From contig JAIYCH010000131.1 in NCBI GenBank assembly GCA_027488135.1, positions 179,001 through 243,000 on the forward strand: a stretch of 64,000 bases of DNA, in the 5' to 3' direction. Position numbers and translations under genes: made by a program. Each line of letters starts with the position of its first letter. Within the stretch, counting starts at the first letter, position 1. This DNA comes from Saprospiraceae bacterium (lineage in GTDB: Bacteria; Bacteroidota; Bacteroidia; Chitinophagales; Saprospiraceae). Positions 54,734 to 63,885 of this stretch are shown piece by piece. The notes below the pieces were generated by a model. That model had not been told where the DNA came from and made no database searches. It worked only from the letters and a program-made list of their open reading frames with translations.

Positions 54734-56655
54734 CCTACGACCACAGTGCCAGTCTCTTTAGCCAGACTGGCCTGTGCCTCTTTTAAACGCATGTGAAGTT
54801 TTAAATGATACATATAGGATGATTCGTTTGCTGAAGCATCTAATGTTTTCAGGGTATTTAGGTTTTCTCTTATCAATTTCCCTATTTTTCTGAATCTGAA
54901 TCGTTTTAAAGAATCAGAGGCATCTTTAATAAAATTTTCTTCCGGAACTTTTTGGCTCAAAAAAATATCCCATTTCTTCTCCCAATTTTCACTAAGGGTA
55001 TATGGAGAGATAGTAAAAGAAACCGCTAAATTTTTCAAGTCAGAAGCATCGTGATTTATAAAATAAGCAGCGTCTGGCAAAGCCATACCTTCCATAGAAT
55101 GTTGAAGAAACAGTTCAACGACCCTTCTATATAAAGGATGGTCAAATCCGTCGATAATATCTTGAATATTTTGAATAATAAAGTGCCCAACCATTATCTC
55201 TTTACTGGCATCTATATATTGGGTTCCAGATAATATAAGTATTCTTGCGATATCTCTTTCCTGGTGTTCGTCTCCTAAGGATATATTGGCTGAATCATCC
55301 TCATTAAATTCAAGAATAGGCGCAGGGTCAGATATACTTCCCTCTGAGGAAGATTTTTCAAGATCTTTTTTTAAATGTCTGTTAATTTCAAAAAGAATGG
55401 CATTTTCATCAATCTGTAGAAGATCTTTACAGATTTTAACATACGATTCCCTCTTTAAAGGATTTCTAACTTTACTAATGGTTACTGCAATTTGAGAAAG
55501 AATAGAAGCTCGCCGTTGAGGATCATTTCCAGCTGACTTCAATAAATGAGTCATTTCAAACTGCACTAAATTTTTAGCATTTTTATTTAAATACTCTTTA
55601 AATTCTTGAGAACCTACTTTTTGAATAAATGAATCTGGGTCATCACCTTCTGGCAGGGTAACTAACCGAACGTTTAAATCTTCTTCAAGCGTTAAGCCTA
55701 ATCCCCTGATGGCGGCATTCACCCCAGCATTATCCCCATCAAATAAAATCAAAATATTTTCAGTCAGCCTTTTTATGAGACGTATCTGGTCTCTGGTCAG
55801 GGAGGTACCAGAGGAAGCGACAACATTACTTATACCCGCTTGATGTAAAGATAAAACGTCGGTATAGCCTTCCGTTAAAATACATTCATCTTCTTTTTGA
55901 ATCATTTTCCTGGCAAAATTCATCCCGAACAAGGTTTTACTCTTTACGTAAATCTCTGTTTCCGGCGAATTTATATATTTAGGTGCTTTAGTATCTTTAA
56001 TTAAAATCCGTCCAGCAAAAGCAATAACTTTTCCTGACATATTAAAAATAGGAAACATAACCCTTCCCCTAAAGAAATCATTTCCCTGACTATTAGTTAA
56101 TCCTAGTTTTTGTAAATATTCTAAAGAATACCCCATTTTAACAGCCTCTGTCGTCAGCGCATTTCCAGATTCAGGCGCATATCCTAGTTTAAATTCATTA
56201 ATAATTTCCTCTCTAAATTCTCTATGTTTAAAATAGGATAATCCAATATTTCTACCTCTTTCTGATTCCCAGAGCTGTTTTGCATAAAATTTAACAGCAA
56301 AATCATTGATTAGATACAACGATTCCAGGTGTTTTTGTTCATCCTTTTGAACTTCAGAGGTAACCGTCTCATCCAGTTCAATTTTATATTTTTGAGCGAG
56401 ATACCTTATTGCATCTGGAAAAGATAAGTTTTCAAGTTCCATTACAAAATGTAAACTATCTCCACCTTTACCACAACCAAAACATTTGAAAATATTTTTA
56501 GAAGGAGAAACCGAAAAAGAAGGTGATTTCTCATTATGAAAAGGGCACAAACCAATAAGATTTGAACCACGTCGTTGAAGGGTAACAAAATCTCTTACGA
56601 CGTCATCTATCTGACATTTTTCAAGAACTTCCTGAATACTAGCTGGGTGTATCAT
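54730..56655 (-). CDS. dnaG: DNA primase
   Basis: Makes RNA primers at the replication fork. 641 residues: N-terminal CHC2 zinc finger (Cys37, His40, Cys58, Cys61 in LCPFHNEKSPSF and FKCFGCGKGGD), RNA polymerase core with GRVMFPIFNMSGKVIAFAGR, the TOPRIM part CILTEGYTDVLSLHQAG and ILILFDGDNAG, and a divergent C-terminal helicase-binding domain. Its start overlaps the stop of the upstream methyltransferase by 4 bp (ATGA). Confidence 0.96.
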   Translation of the reverse strand: MIHPASIQEVLEKCQIDDVVRDFVTLQRRGSNLIGLCPFHNEKSPSFSVSPSKNIFKCFGCGKGGDSLHFVMELENLSFPDAIRYLAQKYKIELDETVTSEVQKDEQKHLESLYLINDFAVKFYAKQLWESERGRNIGLSYFKHREFREEIINEFKLGYAPESGNALTTEAVKMGYSLEYLQKLGLTNSQGNDFFRGRVMFPIFNMSGKVIAFAGRILIKDTKAPKYINSPETEIYVKSKTLFGMNFARKMIQKEDECILTEGYTDVLSLHQAGISNVVASSGTSLTRDQIRLIKRLTENILILFDGDNAGVNAAIRGLGLTLEEDLNVRLVTLPEGDDPDSFIQKVGSQEFKEYLNKNAKNLVQFEMTHLLKSAGNDPQRRASILSQIAVTISKVRNPLKRESYVKICKDLLQIDENAILFEINRHLKKDLEKSSSEGSISDPAPILEFNEDDSANISLGDEHQERDIARILILSGTQYIDASKEIMVGHFIIQNIQDIIDGFDHPLYRRVVELFLQHSMEGMALPDAAYFINHDASDLKNLAVSFTISPYTLSENWEKKWDIFLSQKVPEENFIKDASDSLKRFRFRKIGKLIRENLNTLKTLDASANESSYMYHLKLHMRLKEAQASLAKETGTVVVG

Positions 56656-57593
56656 GACTTTTTATTTATGAGTCTGAAACAAACATGAGGTTTACTTCTT
56701 TCAAAATCCTCTGGAATACTCTTATCAGTTAGCTCTTCTATTGAATCATAACCTTCAATTTCAGCAATATTGAGTTTAAATTTTTTATAATTATTAGAAA
56801 AATAAAGGATGCCACCAGGAGCTAAAATAGGTCTAATTTGGTTAATTAAATGAACATGATCTCTTTGAACATCCCAGGTTAGCAACATTTTTTTGCTATT
56901 ACTAAAGGTAGGAGGATCTAAAATAATTAGATCATAAGAAGATGTAGGAACGGTTGGAATCCAATCTAAAATATCCTTTCGGATATAATCATATTTTTTA
57001 GATGATTTAAAGCCATTAAGAATCATATTTTTCTCCGCCCATTGTAGATAAGTATTTGACATATCTACGGTAGTCACTTTCACTGCGTCACCGGCTGCAG
57101 CATAAACACTGAAAGAACCGGTGTATGCAAATAAATTTAGCACTCTTTTGTTTAAAGCTTCTTTTTTAACCCATTGCCTTGTAATCCTATGGTCTAAAAA
57201 CAAACCAGTATCAAGATAGTCAAAAGGATTAATCAAAAAAAGCAGTCCAAATTCCTGAACGGATAAAAGAGCCCCAGAATAATCAAGCTTATTATATTGA
57301 TTTTTACCTTTTTGGGTAGATCTTAGTTTTATAGAAATATTTTCAATATCAATATTTAGCACCTCCGAAATAATTCGTTTAATATCCAGCAACCAATCTT
57401 TACTAGATTCCTTTCCCTCATCTATAACATCAATAGCGGCGATAACATGTTCTTCAAATTTGTCTATAACAAAAGGAAAATCAGGTAAGTCCTTATCATA
57501 CACACGATAGCAAAATATAGCTTTTGATTTTGCCCATTTTGCTTTATGTTTAAACCGTTTTCTTAATCTATTTTCAAAATCAATTAAAGCCAT
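56652..57593 (-). CDS. RlmK-like 23S rRNA methyltransferase, stand-alone
   Basis: 313 residues matching the RlmK half of the E. coli RlmKL fusion (m7G2069 of 23S rRNA): RLRKRFKHKAKWA, CYRVYDKDLPDFPFVIDKF, KLRSTQKGKNQY, NPFDYLDTGLFLDHRITR, SAM motif NLFAYTGSFSVYAAAGDA, VDMSNTYLQWAEKN and the catalytic-type DPPTFSNSKKM. The THUMP and RlmL parts are absent. It overlaps dnaG by 4 bp and lies 11 bp after the hydroxyacyl-CoA dehydrogenase. Position specificity is inferred from family. Confidence 0.82.
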   Translation of the reverse strand: MALIDFENRLRKRFKHKAKWAKSKAIFCYRVYDKDLPDFPFVIDKFEEHVIAAIDVIDEGKESSKDWLLDIKRIISEVLNIDIENISIKLRSTQKGKNQYNKLDYSGALLSVQEFGLLFLINPFDYLDTGLFLDHRITRQWVKKEALNKRVLNLFAYTGSFSVYAAAGDAVKVTTVDMSNTYLQWAEKNMILNGFKSSKKYDYIRKDILDWIPTVPTSSYDLIILDPPTFSNSKKMLLTWDVQRDHVHLINQIRPILAPGGILYFSNNYKKFKLNIAEIEGYDSIEELTDKSIPEDFERSKPHVCFRLINKKS

Positions 57594-57604
57594 AACCTGT
57601 TTTT

Positions 57605-58495
57605 CTAGTTAGCAAATAAGGCAGAAATACCTGAAATTTTCTTTACATCATTGTATTTATAAAAGCCCTCACCTGATTTCACGCCTAATTTTCCCGCTTT
57701 CACCATATTCACCAATAAAACAGCTGGAGCATATTTTGGGTTACCAAATCCGTCTTTCAACACATTTAAAATAGATAAACAAACATCCAGACCGATATAA
57801 TCAGCCAATTGCAGTGGCCCCATTGGATGCGCCATACCTAATTTCATAATTTGATCTATTTCATTTACCCCAGCCACATTTTCTTGAAGAGAAAGGATAG
57901 CCTCGTTAATCATGGGCATTAAAATCCTGTTAGAAATAAATCCAGGAAAATCAGAAACAACTAAAGGAGTTTTATTCAATAAGGCAGAGATCTCAATCAC
58001 TTTATTGGTTACCTCTTTTGCTGTTAATAATCCAGGAATAATTTCAACTAAAGGCATAACAGGCACAGGATTCATAAAATGCATACCAATAACATTTTCA
58101 GGCCTATTGGTAAACGATGCTAAAGCGGTAATAGAAATGGAAGAGGTATTAGAAGCTAAAATGCAGGTATTATTTGTAAGTTTATCTAACTGATTGAATA
58201 ATTTTTCTTTCAACAAAATATTTTCAGAAATGGCTTCCACCACAATAAAGGCATCATTTACTCCCGTCTCCAGATCTGTAGTAAAATGAATATTATTAAT
58301 AATATCTGGTTTTGAATTTAGTGCTAATTTTTCTTTACTAATTAACCTATCTAAATTTTTATGAATATTTAATTCTGCCTGTAATAAAGAAGACATTGAT
58401 ATGTCTATTAAATGAACATTAAAACCTGAGGTGGCAAAAACCTGAGCGATACCATTTCCCATGGTACCACTTCCTATAACGGCTACATTTTTCAT
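57605..58495 (-). CDS. hbd: 3-hydroxybutyryl-CoA dehydrogenase
   Basis: NAD(P)-dependent 3-hydroxyacyl-CoA dehydrogenase, 296 residues from the ATG at 58495 (a TTG at 58510 would add five residues). Rossmann motif VIGSGTMGNGIA, then SNTSSISITALA, GMHFMNPVPVMPLVEII (catalytic His), DFPGFISNRILMPMINEA and the C-terminal dimer domain with AHPMGPLQLADYIGLDVC. It probably works in short-chain fatty acid or butanoate metabolism. It is the first gene of the hbd-rlmK-dnaG run. Confidence 0.92.
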   Translation of the reverse strand: MKNVAVIGSGTMGNGIAQVFATSGFNVHLIDISMSSLLQAELNIHKNLDRLISKEKLALNSKPDIINNIHFTTDLETGVNDAFIVVEAISENILLKEKLFNQLDKLTNNTCILASNTSSISITALASFTNRPENVIGMHFMNPVPVMPLVEIIPGLLTAKEVTNKVIEISALLNKTPLVVSDFPGFISNRILMPMINEAILSLQENVAGVNEIDQIMKLGMAHPMGPLQLADYIGLDVCLSILNVLKDGFGNPKYAPAVLLVNMVKAGKLGVKSGEGFYKYNDVKKISGISALFAN

Positions 58496-58567
58496 AATAA
58501 TTGATTTCAAGAATGTAAATTTACCCTAGAAAAATGAAAGGTGATTCTTTTTTAAAATTAAAATTAA

Positions 58568-59518
58568 ATGAAAAACATACGGTTTAAAATAATGTGGCTT
58601 TGGATAATTTGCCATTTGACCTTTACTGTGAGCGCACAAAAAGATCCTTATGAAGGATTAATGGAAGCAATATGGTTAGACTCAATGACCATAACTGCAA
58701 AAAAGATGGGATTTGACGTTAATAACTTTATTGAAATGGTGAGGGAAGATACCAGTTTTTATCAAGCATTTAAAAATTTAAGACTTATTCCACATAATGC
58801 CAATCATAAACAAGAATTTTTCAATGAAAAAGGAAAATTGATCGATTATTATAGTGCTAAAACGCAATTATTACCATCAGGAAGCTGTAAGGAGATCAAA
58901 TTTATAACAAAAGAGAAGTCAACAACGTATAGTAAAAAAAATGGAGAGCGAAAGTATTTAACAGCTAAATTATATGAAAGAGTCTTTTTACCCTCTGGAA
59001 AAATATGCGCAAGTACGAATACAGAAACAACAAATAAAAAGAACGAAGGAATTATAGACTATTACTATGGAGAATTAAAGCGATTTATTTTTCAACCAGG
59101 AGAGAAAGCCAATATTCCAATGATAGGAAATAAAACAGCTTTATTTAGTGAAAAAATGAGAAAATACTATCAATATGGTATAGAATCCAAAAATTATTCA
59201 GATGGCACACCTTGTTATGTATTCACTATTAAAGAAAAAGATGCATATTCCGATAAAAAATCTGGAAAAACGGTCATAAAATTTATGGAGACTTATTTTT
59301 CAAGAAAGGATTTCCAGGTAATGGGAAGAGAGTACGAGGTAGAATATCCAGGACCATTCTTCTCATTTAATATCCGGGTTAATGTAAACTTAGACTATAT
59401 GGGAAACAAACAATACATACCACAGATAGTGAACTATTCAGGAGAATGGGATATTCCAGGAAGAAAGAAAGAAATTGGAAAATTTAAGATGGAGGTAACC
59501 TCAACAAATAGTAATTAA
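58568..59518 (+). CDS. Exported protein of unknown function
   Basis: 316 residues, signal peptide about 1-24 (TVSAQ). The rest is charged and beta-rich with no motif I recognise; notable stretches are LIPHNANHKQEFFNEKGKLI and YEVEYPGPFFSFNIRVNVNL. One Cys occurs soon after residue 100 and a few later, so it is not cysteine-rich. The lack of a sorting domain suggests the periplasm. It diverges from hbd and faces the tRNA terminator. Confidence 0.6.
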   Translation: MKNIRFKIMWLWIICHLTFTVSAQKDPYEGLMEAIWLDSMTITAKKMGFDVNNFIEMVREDTSFYQAFKNLRLIPHNANHKQEFFNEKGKLIDYYSAKTQLLPSGSCKEIKFITKEKSTTYSKKNGERKYLTAKLYERVFLPSGKICASTNTETTNKKNEGIIDYYYGELKRFIFQPGEKANIPMIGNKTALFSEKMRKYYQYGIESKNYSDGTPCYVFTIKEKDAYSDKKSGKTVIKFMETYFSRKDFQVMGREYEVEYPGPFFSFNIRVNVNLDYMGNKQYIPQIVNYSGEWDIPGRKKEIGKFKMEVTSTNSN

Positions 59519-59551
59519 GAAATAAAGTTTAGGAGATAAATATTATAAAGT

Positions 59552-59587
59552 AAAAAAAAGTACTTACAGTAAAACTGTAAGTACTTT
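59552..59587 (-). terminator. Intrinsic terminator of the tRNA-Ser/tRNA-Pro transcript
   Basis: A 13-bp perfect stem (59557-59569 with 59575-59587), a 5-nt loop, and on the minus strand a run of eight T. It lies 5 bp after the 3' end of tRNA-Pro. Confidence 0.92.
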
Positions 59588-59592
59588 AATTG

Positions 59593-59666
59593 TCGGGGCA
59601 CCAGGATTTGAACCTGGGACCCCCTGCTCCCAAAGCAGGTGCGCTACCGGGCTGCGCTACGCCCCG
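59593..59666 (-). tRNA. tRNA-Pro (anticodon TGG)
   Basis: 74-nt cloverleaf: acceptor CGGGGCG/TGCCCCG (one G-T pair), D-stem GCGC/GCGC, anticodon stem CCTGC/GCAGG around TTTGGGA, T-arm CCAGG-TTCAAAT-CCTGG, discriminator A. CCA is not encoded. It is followed by the terminator at 59552-59587 and preceded by tRNA-Ser. Confidence 0.95.
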
Positions 59667-59676
59667 AAAAACCCGG

Positions 59677-59763
59677 CGGTGGAGGAGGGATTCGAACCCT
59701 CGGTACCGTTACCAGTACGTCAGTTTAGCAAACTGGTGGTTTAAACCGCTCACCCACTCTACC
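59677..59763 (-). tRNA. tRNA-Ser (anticodon GCT)
   Basis: 87-nt class II tRNA with anticodon loop TTGCTAA, a long variable arm (GTAC stem) and T-arm GAGGG-TTCGAAT-CCCTC. The acceptor pairs GGTAGAG with CTCCACC, leaving an A-C mismatch at pair 4-69. The anticodon stem CCAGT/ACTGA has a C-A mismatch at 27-43. Discriminator G, CCA not encoded. The gene is probably functional, with unusual pairing; 10 bp upstream of tRNA-Pro. Confidence 0.85.
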
Positions 59764-59864
59764 AACTATTGCTAATCTCCAACTGTATGTTACTTCCTTA
59801 GCGATGCAAAAGTACAACAAGTTTATTTATTTGACAAACTTTTTGCCACATTAAAATAAAAAAA

Positions 59865-61280
59865 TTAAGTTTCTCTTAAAGAATTTTTAATTTTCTTTTC
59901 CAGTTCAAGGACGGTTTCTTTAAAGTAGGTATCTGTTTCCATTAAATCCTGAACGGTTTTAATAGAATAAATTACAGTACTATGATCCCTGCCACCGAAG
60001 ACTTCACCAATATTTTTTAGAGATTTATCAGTCATTGTTTTGGCCAGATACATTGACAACTGCCTAGCGATAACGATTGACCTTTTGCGTGTTTTACCAA
60101 ACAGTGTTTCCACCGGAACTTTGAGATGATCAGCGACCAATTTCTGAATATTTTCGACAGTAATCTCTTTATTAATCTCTGACACAAAATTCTTGATAAC
60201 CTCTCTGGCTAAATCTACGTCAATTTCCCTTCTATTAAGAGAAGCCTGCGCCATCAAAAGATTGAGAACACCTTCAAGTTCCCTTATATTATTTTTAATA
60301 TTGTAACAAATAAACTCAATCACATTTTGTGAAATACCCACACCTTCTTTCATCATTTTATGCTCGAGGATAGCCATTCTTGTTTCTAAATCAGGTGCTT
60401 GCAAATCAGCTGAAAGGCCCCATTTAAATCGAGAAATCAATCTTTCCTCCATACCATCTAAGTCTCTTGGAGGTCTATCGGAGGTTAGTACAATTTGTTT
60501 ACCCCCTTGATGAAGTTGATTAAAAATATGAAAGAAAATTTCCTGGGTCTTCGTTTTATTAGCTAAAAACTGAATATCATCAACAATGAGTAAATCAATA
60601 TGCTGATAAAAATTGACAAAATCATTAACACCCCCATTTCGAATAGATTGAATCAATTGATTCGTAAAGCTATCTGAAGTAACGTATAAAACGACTTTAC
60701 CAGGAAATTTTAGTTGAACCTCATTCCCGATGGCGTGAGCAAGATGAGTTTTACCCAAACCTACATCACCATAAAGAACCAAAGGATTAAAGGAGGTAAG
60801 ACCTGGTTTTTTTGCAATAGCCAAACCAGCTGACCGAGCTAATCTATTGCAGTCACCTTCAATATAATTTCCAAAAATGTAAGTAGCATTGAGTTTAGCT
60901 TCTACGCTCCATTTCTTTATACCTGGAATAACAAACGGATTTTTAATATCATTTGCATTTGAAAAATCAGGTGTTTCCTTATTTTCAGCAGGTTTATTTG
61001 GCTGGGGTTGATTATTTTCTGCATTATCATTGACTAGAATTTGATATTCTAATCTAACTTTTTCACCAACTTCTTGCCTGATAGTAGATTTTAATAATCC
61101 TATATAATGTTCTTCTAACCATTCGTAAAAAAACTTATTTGGCACAAGCAAGGTGAACACTTTTTCATCCAAACGAACGGGACGGATGGGTTCAAACCAA
61201 GTTTTATAGCTTTGGTTATTCACGTTCAGGCGAATATTCCTTAGACATTTTTCCCAGACCTCAGTATGATTTTTTTGCAT
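59865..61280 (-). CDS. dnaA: Chromosomal replication initiator DnaA
   Basis: Binds oriC and opens the duplex in the ATP form. 471 residues: domain I (WEKCLRNIRLNVNNQSYKTWFEPI), a short Asn/Glu linker, domain III AAA+ with GDVGLGKTH, LLIVDDIQFL and RFKWGLSADLQAPD (arginine-finger and sensor region), and domain IV with RKRSIVIARQLSMYLAK and GGRDHSTVIYSIK for DnaA-box binding. ruvB is upstream, with 216 bp between. Confidence 0.97.
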   Translation of the reverse strand: MQKNHTEVWEKCLRNIRLNVNNQSYKTWFEPIRPVRLDEKVFTLLVPNKFFYEWLEEHYIGLLKSTIRQEVGEKVRLEYQILVNDNAENNQPQPNKPAENKETPDFSNANDIKNPFVIPGIKKWSVEAKLNATYIFGNYIEGDCNRLARSAGLAIAKKPGLTSFNPLVLYGDVGLGKTHLAHAIGNEVQLKFPGKVVLYVTSDSFTNQLIQSIRNGGVNDFVNFYQHIDLLIVDDIQFLANKTKTQEIFFHIFNQLHQGGKQIVLTSDRPPRDLDGMEERLISRFKWGLSADLQAPDLETRMAILEHKMMKEGVGISQNVIEFICYNIKNNIRELEGVLNLLMAQASLNRREIDVDLAREVIKNFVSEINKEITVENIQKLVADHLKVPVETLFGKTRKRSIVIARQLSMYLAKTMTDKSLKNIGEVFGGRDHSTVIYSIKTVQDLMETDTYFKETVLELEKKIKNSLRET

Positions 61281-61496
61281 TGACCCAAAGTTCCAAAAAA
61301 TTTAAAAAAGTCCAAAGGATAATAAAACGAAGCCTTCATTATTATATGTCAATCTGTATTTTACTCCAATAGGGTTGTAAAAATGGTAATTTTTTTTGAA
61401 TGCCTTACTATATCCCCAAAAATATTATTTATATTATTTTAAAAATGATAGTAAAACACTGAATACCAATTATATAAATAAAATTCCACATCAATA
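61281..61496. other. dnaA-ruvB intergenic region, no oriC signature seen
   Basis: 216 bp, strongly AT-rich, between the dnaA start and the ruvB stop. No convincing DnaA box (TTATNCACA or its complement) and no repeated 13-mers were found by eye. A TATTTTTG element lies at 61417-61424 on the minus strand. Most likely a plain promoter region with a long dnaA leader. Confidence 0.6.
61417..61424 (-). promoter_or_regulatory. Putative -7 element (TAnnTTTG) for dnaA
   Basis: Minus-strand TATTTTTG about 137 bp before the dnaA start. A match to the consensus, but far upstream, so it is weaker evidence than the other elements. Confidence 0.3.
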
Positions 61497-62531
61497 TTAC
61501 TGCGTATCAAAAAGACCTGGAGTAATCACACGAAAAGGAATTGAAAGGTGATTATAAGCTCTTTGGGTAGCTTCTCTACCTCGTGGAGTCCGTTGAATAA
61601 ACCCCTCCATAATTAGGAAAGGTTCGTGCACTTCTTCCAGGGTACCTGGTTCCTCCCCTACTGCCGTTGCGAGGGTAGTAAGCCCCACGGGACCGCCCTT
61701 AAATTTATTAATAATGGTCGTCAATATTCTATTATCCATTTCATCGAGACCACATTTATCTACTTTAAGCGCCTGGAGGCCATAATTTGCGATATCCAGG
61801 TCGATGGTACCGTTCCCTTTCACCGAGGCAAAATCTCTAATTCTTCTTAGTAATGCATTGGCAATTCTGGGCGTTCCTCTGCTACGCCTGGCAATTTCAG
61901 CAGCGCCATCAGCCGTCATAGGAAGGTCCAGTAATTCAGCTGATCTGAATAGAATCTTTATTAATGTTTCCACGTCATAATAATCCAGATGAAAATTGAT
62001 ACCAAAACGGGCTCTCATTGGCGCTGTCAGCAAGCCCATCCTGGTAGTAGCACCTACTAAAGTGAAGGGATTTAGAGAAAGCTGAATACTTCTTGCACTG
62101 GGACCTGAATCAATCATAATATCGATTCTAAAATCTTCCATTGCAGAATACAAATATTCTTCCACCACGGTATTCAGACGATGAATTTCATCAATAAAAA
62201 GAACATCATTAGGTTCGAGGTTAGTAAGGATCCCAGCTAAATCACCAGGTCTTTCCAACACGGGCCCGGAGGTCATTTTAAGACCACATTTCAATTCATT
62301 TGAGATTATATGTGACAAAGTTGTTTTACCCAAACCCGGCGGGCCATGCAGCAAAACATGATCCAGGGCCTCGCCTCTCAGCTTGGCAGCTTCTATAAAA
62401 ACCATCAAATTTTCAACGATATCAGGCTGTCCGTTAAAGTCATTTAAAGCTTTGGGCCTCAATGCCTTCTCCAGCGTTTTTTCCTCTTTAGACAAAGTTG
62501 AATGGTCTGGATTCAACATAGGGTTTTTCAT
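61497..62531 (-). CDS. ruvB: Holliday junction branch-migration helicase RuvB
   Basis: Hexameric AAA+ motor that works with RuvA and RuvC in recombination repair. 344 residues: [12 protein letters not shown], Walker [10 protein letters not shown] (about 64-72), LFIDEIHRL, the [18 protein letters not shown] sensor region, [15 protein letters not shown], and the winged-helix end with [27 protein letters not shown]. Normal length and complete motifs. Confidence 0.97.
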   Translation of the reverse strand: MKNPMLNPDHSTLSKEEKTLEKALRPKALNDFNGQPDIVENLMVFIEAAKLRGEALDHVLLHGPPGLGKTTLSHIISNELKCGLKMTSGPVLERPGDLAGILTNLEPNDVLFIDEIHRLNTVVEEYLYSAMEDFRIDIMIDSGPSARSIQLSLNPFTLVGATTRMGLLTAPMRARFGINFHLDYYDVETLIKILFRSAELLDLPMTADGAAEIARRSRGTPRIANALLRRIRDFASVKGNGTIDLDIANYGLQALKVDKCGLDEMDNRILTTIINKFKGGPVGLTTLATAVGEEPGTLEEVHEPFLIMEGFIQRTPRGREATQRAYNHLSIPFRVITPGLFDTQ

Positions 62532-62586
62532 AGATTATTTCTTTACTTGACGGTGCTAATTTACCCCATTTTTCCATAAAAAGAAT

Positions 62587-62594
62587 TACTTTTG
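62587..62594 (+). promoter_or_regulatory. Putative -7 element (TAnnTTTG) for icd
   Basis: TACTTTTG, 21 bp before the ATG at 62616. It overlaps the TTG that opens the longest frame (62592), so the ATG is the real start. Confidence 0.5.
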
Positions 62595-62615
62595 CGGCAA
62601 ACAAAACATAGTATT

Positions 62616-63881
62616 ATGTCAGGATCCAAAATAAGTATGATTAACGGTAAGTTAACCGTTCCGAACGACCCAATTATTCCTTTTATCGAAGGAGACGGTA
62701 CGGGTGAAGACATCTGGGCATCTTCAGTACGCGTAATTGATGCAGCGGTTCAAAAAGCCTATAACGGAGAAAAAAAGATTCACTGGTTAGAAGTTTTAGC
62801 TGGTGAAAAAGCTTTTAATTTAACTGGAAATTGGTTGCCAGAAGAGACCATTACAGATATTGATAATTACATGGTTGCCATAAAAGGGCCATTGACTACG
62901 CCTGTAGGTGGAGGTATCCGTTCTTTAAATGTTGCTTTAAGACAACAATTAGACTTATATGCGTGTGTAAGACCTGTTCAATATTTTACTGGCGTTCCTT
63001 CCCCGGTAAAAGAGCCGCATTTAGTTGATATGGTTATTTTCAGAGAAAATACGGAAGACATCTACGCGGGTATAGAATATTTACATGGTACACCTGAACT
63101 TGAAAAATTAAAAAAGTTCCTTATCGAAGAGATGGGCGTTAATAAAATCAGATTCCCAGATACTGTTTCTTTAGGTATCAAACCTGTATCTATTGAAGGA
63201 ACAGAAAGATTGGTTCGCGCGGCCATTGAATTTGCCATTGACAATAAAAAACCATCCGTTACCTTAGTTCACAAGGGTAATATCATGAAATTTACAGAGG
63301 GTAAATTCAAGGATTGGGGTTATGAATTAGCTGAAAGAGAATTTGGTGATAAAGTTTTCACCTGGTTTCAATATGATAAAATATTGGCAAAGGAAGGCAA
63401 AGCAGCGGCTGACAAAGCACAAAGTGATGCAGAAGCAAAAGGATTAGTCATTGTAAAAGATGTTATTGCCGATGCTTTTTTACAACAAATTTTACTTCGT
63501 CCTTCTGAATACTCAGTAATTGCTACCTTAAATCTTAATGGAGATTATATTTCCGATGCACTGGCTGCTGAAGTAGGTGGTATTGGTATTGCACCAGGTG
63601 CGAATATTAATTATATCAATGGAAAAGCTATTTTTGAAGCTACCCATGGAACAGCACCTAAGTATGCCGGCTTAGATAAAGTTAATCCAAGTTCAGTCAT
63701 TCTTTCAGGAGAAATGATGTTGCGTTATATGGGATGGAAAGAAGCGGCAGATTTGATTCTTTCTTCTATGGAAAAAACCATTGCTCAAAAACAGGTTACT
63801 TATGACTTCCACCGTTTAATGGAAGGAGCAACGCTTTTAAAATGTTCAGAATTTGGAGATGCGCTTATTTCCAATATGTAA
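62616..63881 (+). CDS. icd: Isocitrate dehydrogenase (NADP-type)
   Basis: TCA-cycle oxidative decarboxylation of isocitrate to 2-oxoglutarate. 421 residues from the ATG at 62616. [35 protein letters not shown] (the substrate Ser and Arg region), [51 protein letters not shown] and [11 protein letters not shown] are as in E. coli-type Icd, with Lys/Tyr residues favouring NADP. A group II intron end begins 4 bp after the stop on the opposite strand, so no terminator follows the gene in its own sense. Confidence 0.95.
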   Translation: MSGSKISMINGKLTVPNDPIIPFIEGDGTGEDIWASSVRVIDAAVQKAYNGEKKIHWLEVLAGEKAFNLTGNWLPEETITDIDNYMVAIKGPLTTPVGGGIRSLNVALRQQLDLYACVRPVQYFTGVPSPVKEPHLVDMVIFRENTEDIYAGIEYLHGTPELEKLKKFLIEEMGVNKIRFPDTVSLGIKPVSIEGTERLVRAAIEFAIDNKKPSVTLVHKGNIMKFTEGKFKDWGYELAEREFGDKVFTWFQYDKILAKEGKAAADKAQSDAEAKGLVIVKDVIADAFLQQILLRPSEYSVIATLNLNGDYISDALAAEVGGIGIAPGANINYINGKAIFEATHGTAPKYAGLDKVNPSSVILSGEMMLRYMGWKEAADLILSSMEKTIAQKQVTYDFHRLMEGATLLKCSEFGDALISNM

Positions 63882-63885
63882 ATAA

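Noticed and set aside
59590..59775. A 61-codon plus-strand reading frame over the tRNA genes
   Set aside because: It is the familiar spurious peptide produced by translating tRNA genes on the wrong strand.
61281..61496. Possible oriC beside dnaA
   Set aside because: The spacer is AT-rich, but no DnaA-box cluster or repeated 13-mers were found by eye. dnaA is often away from oriC in this phylum.
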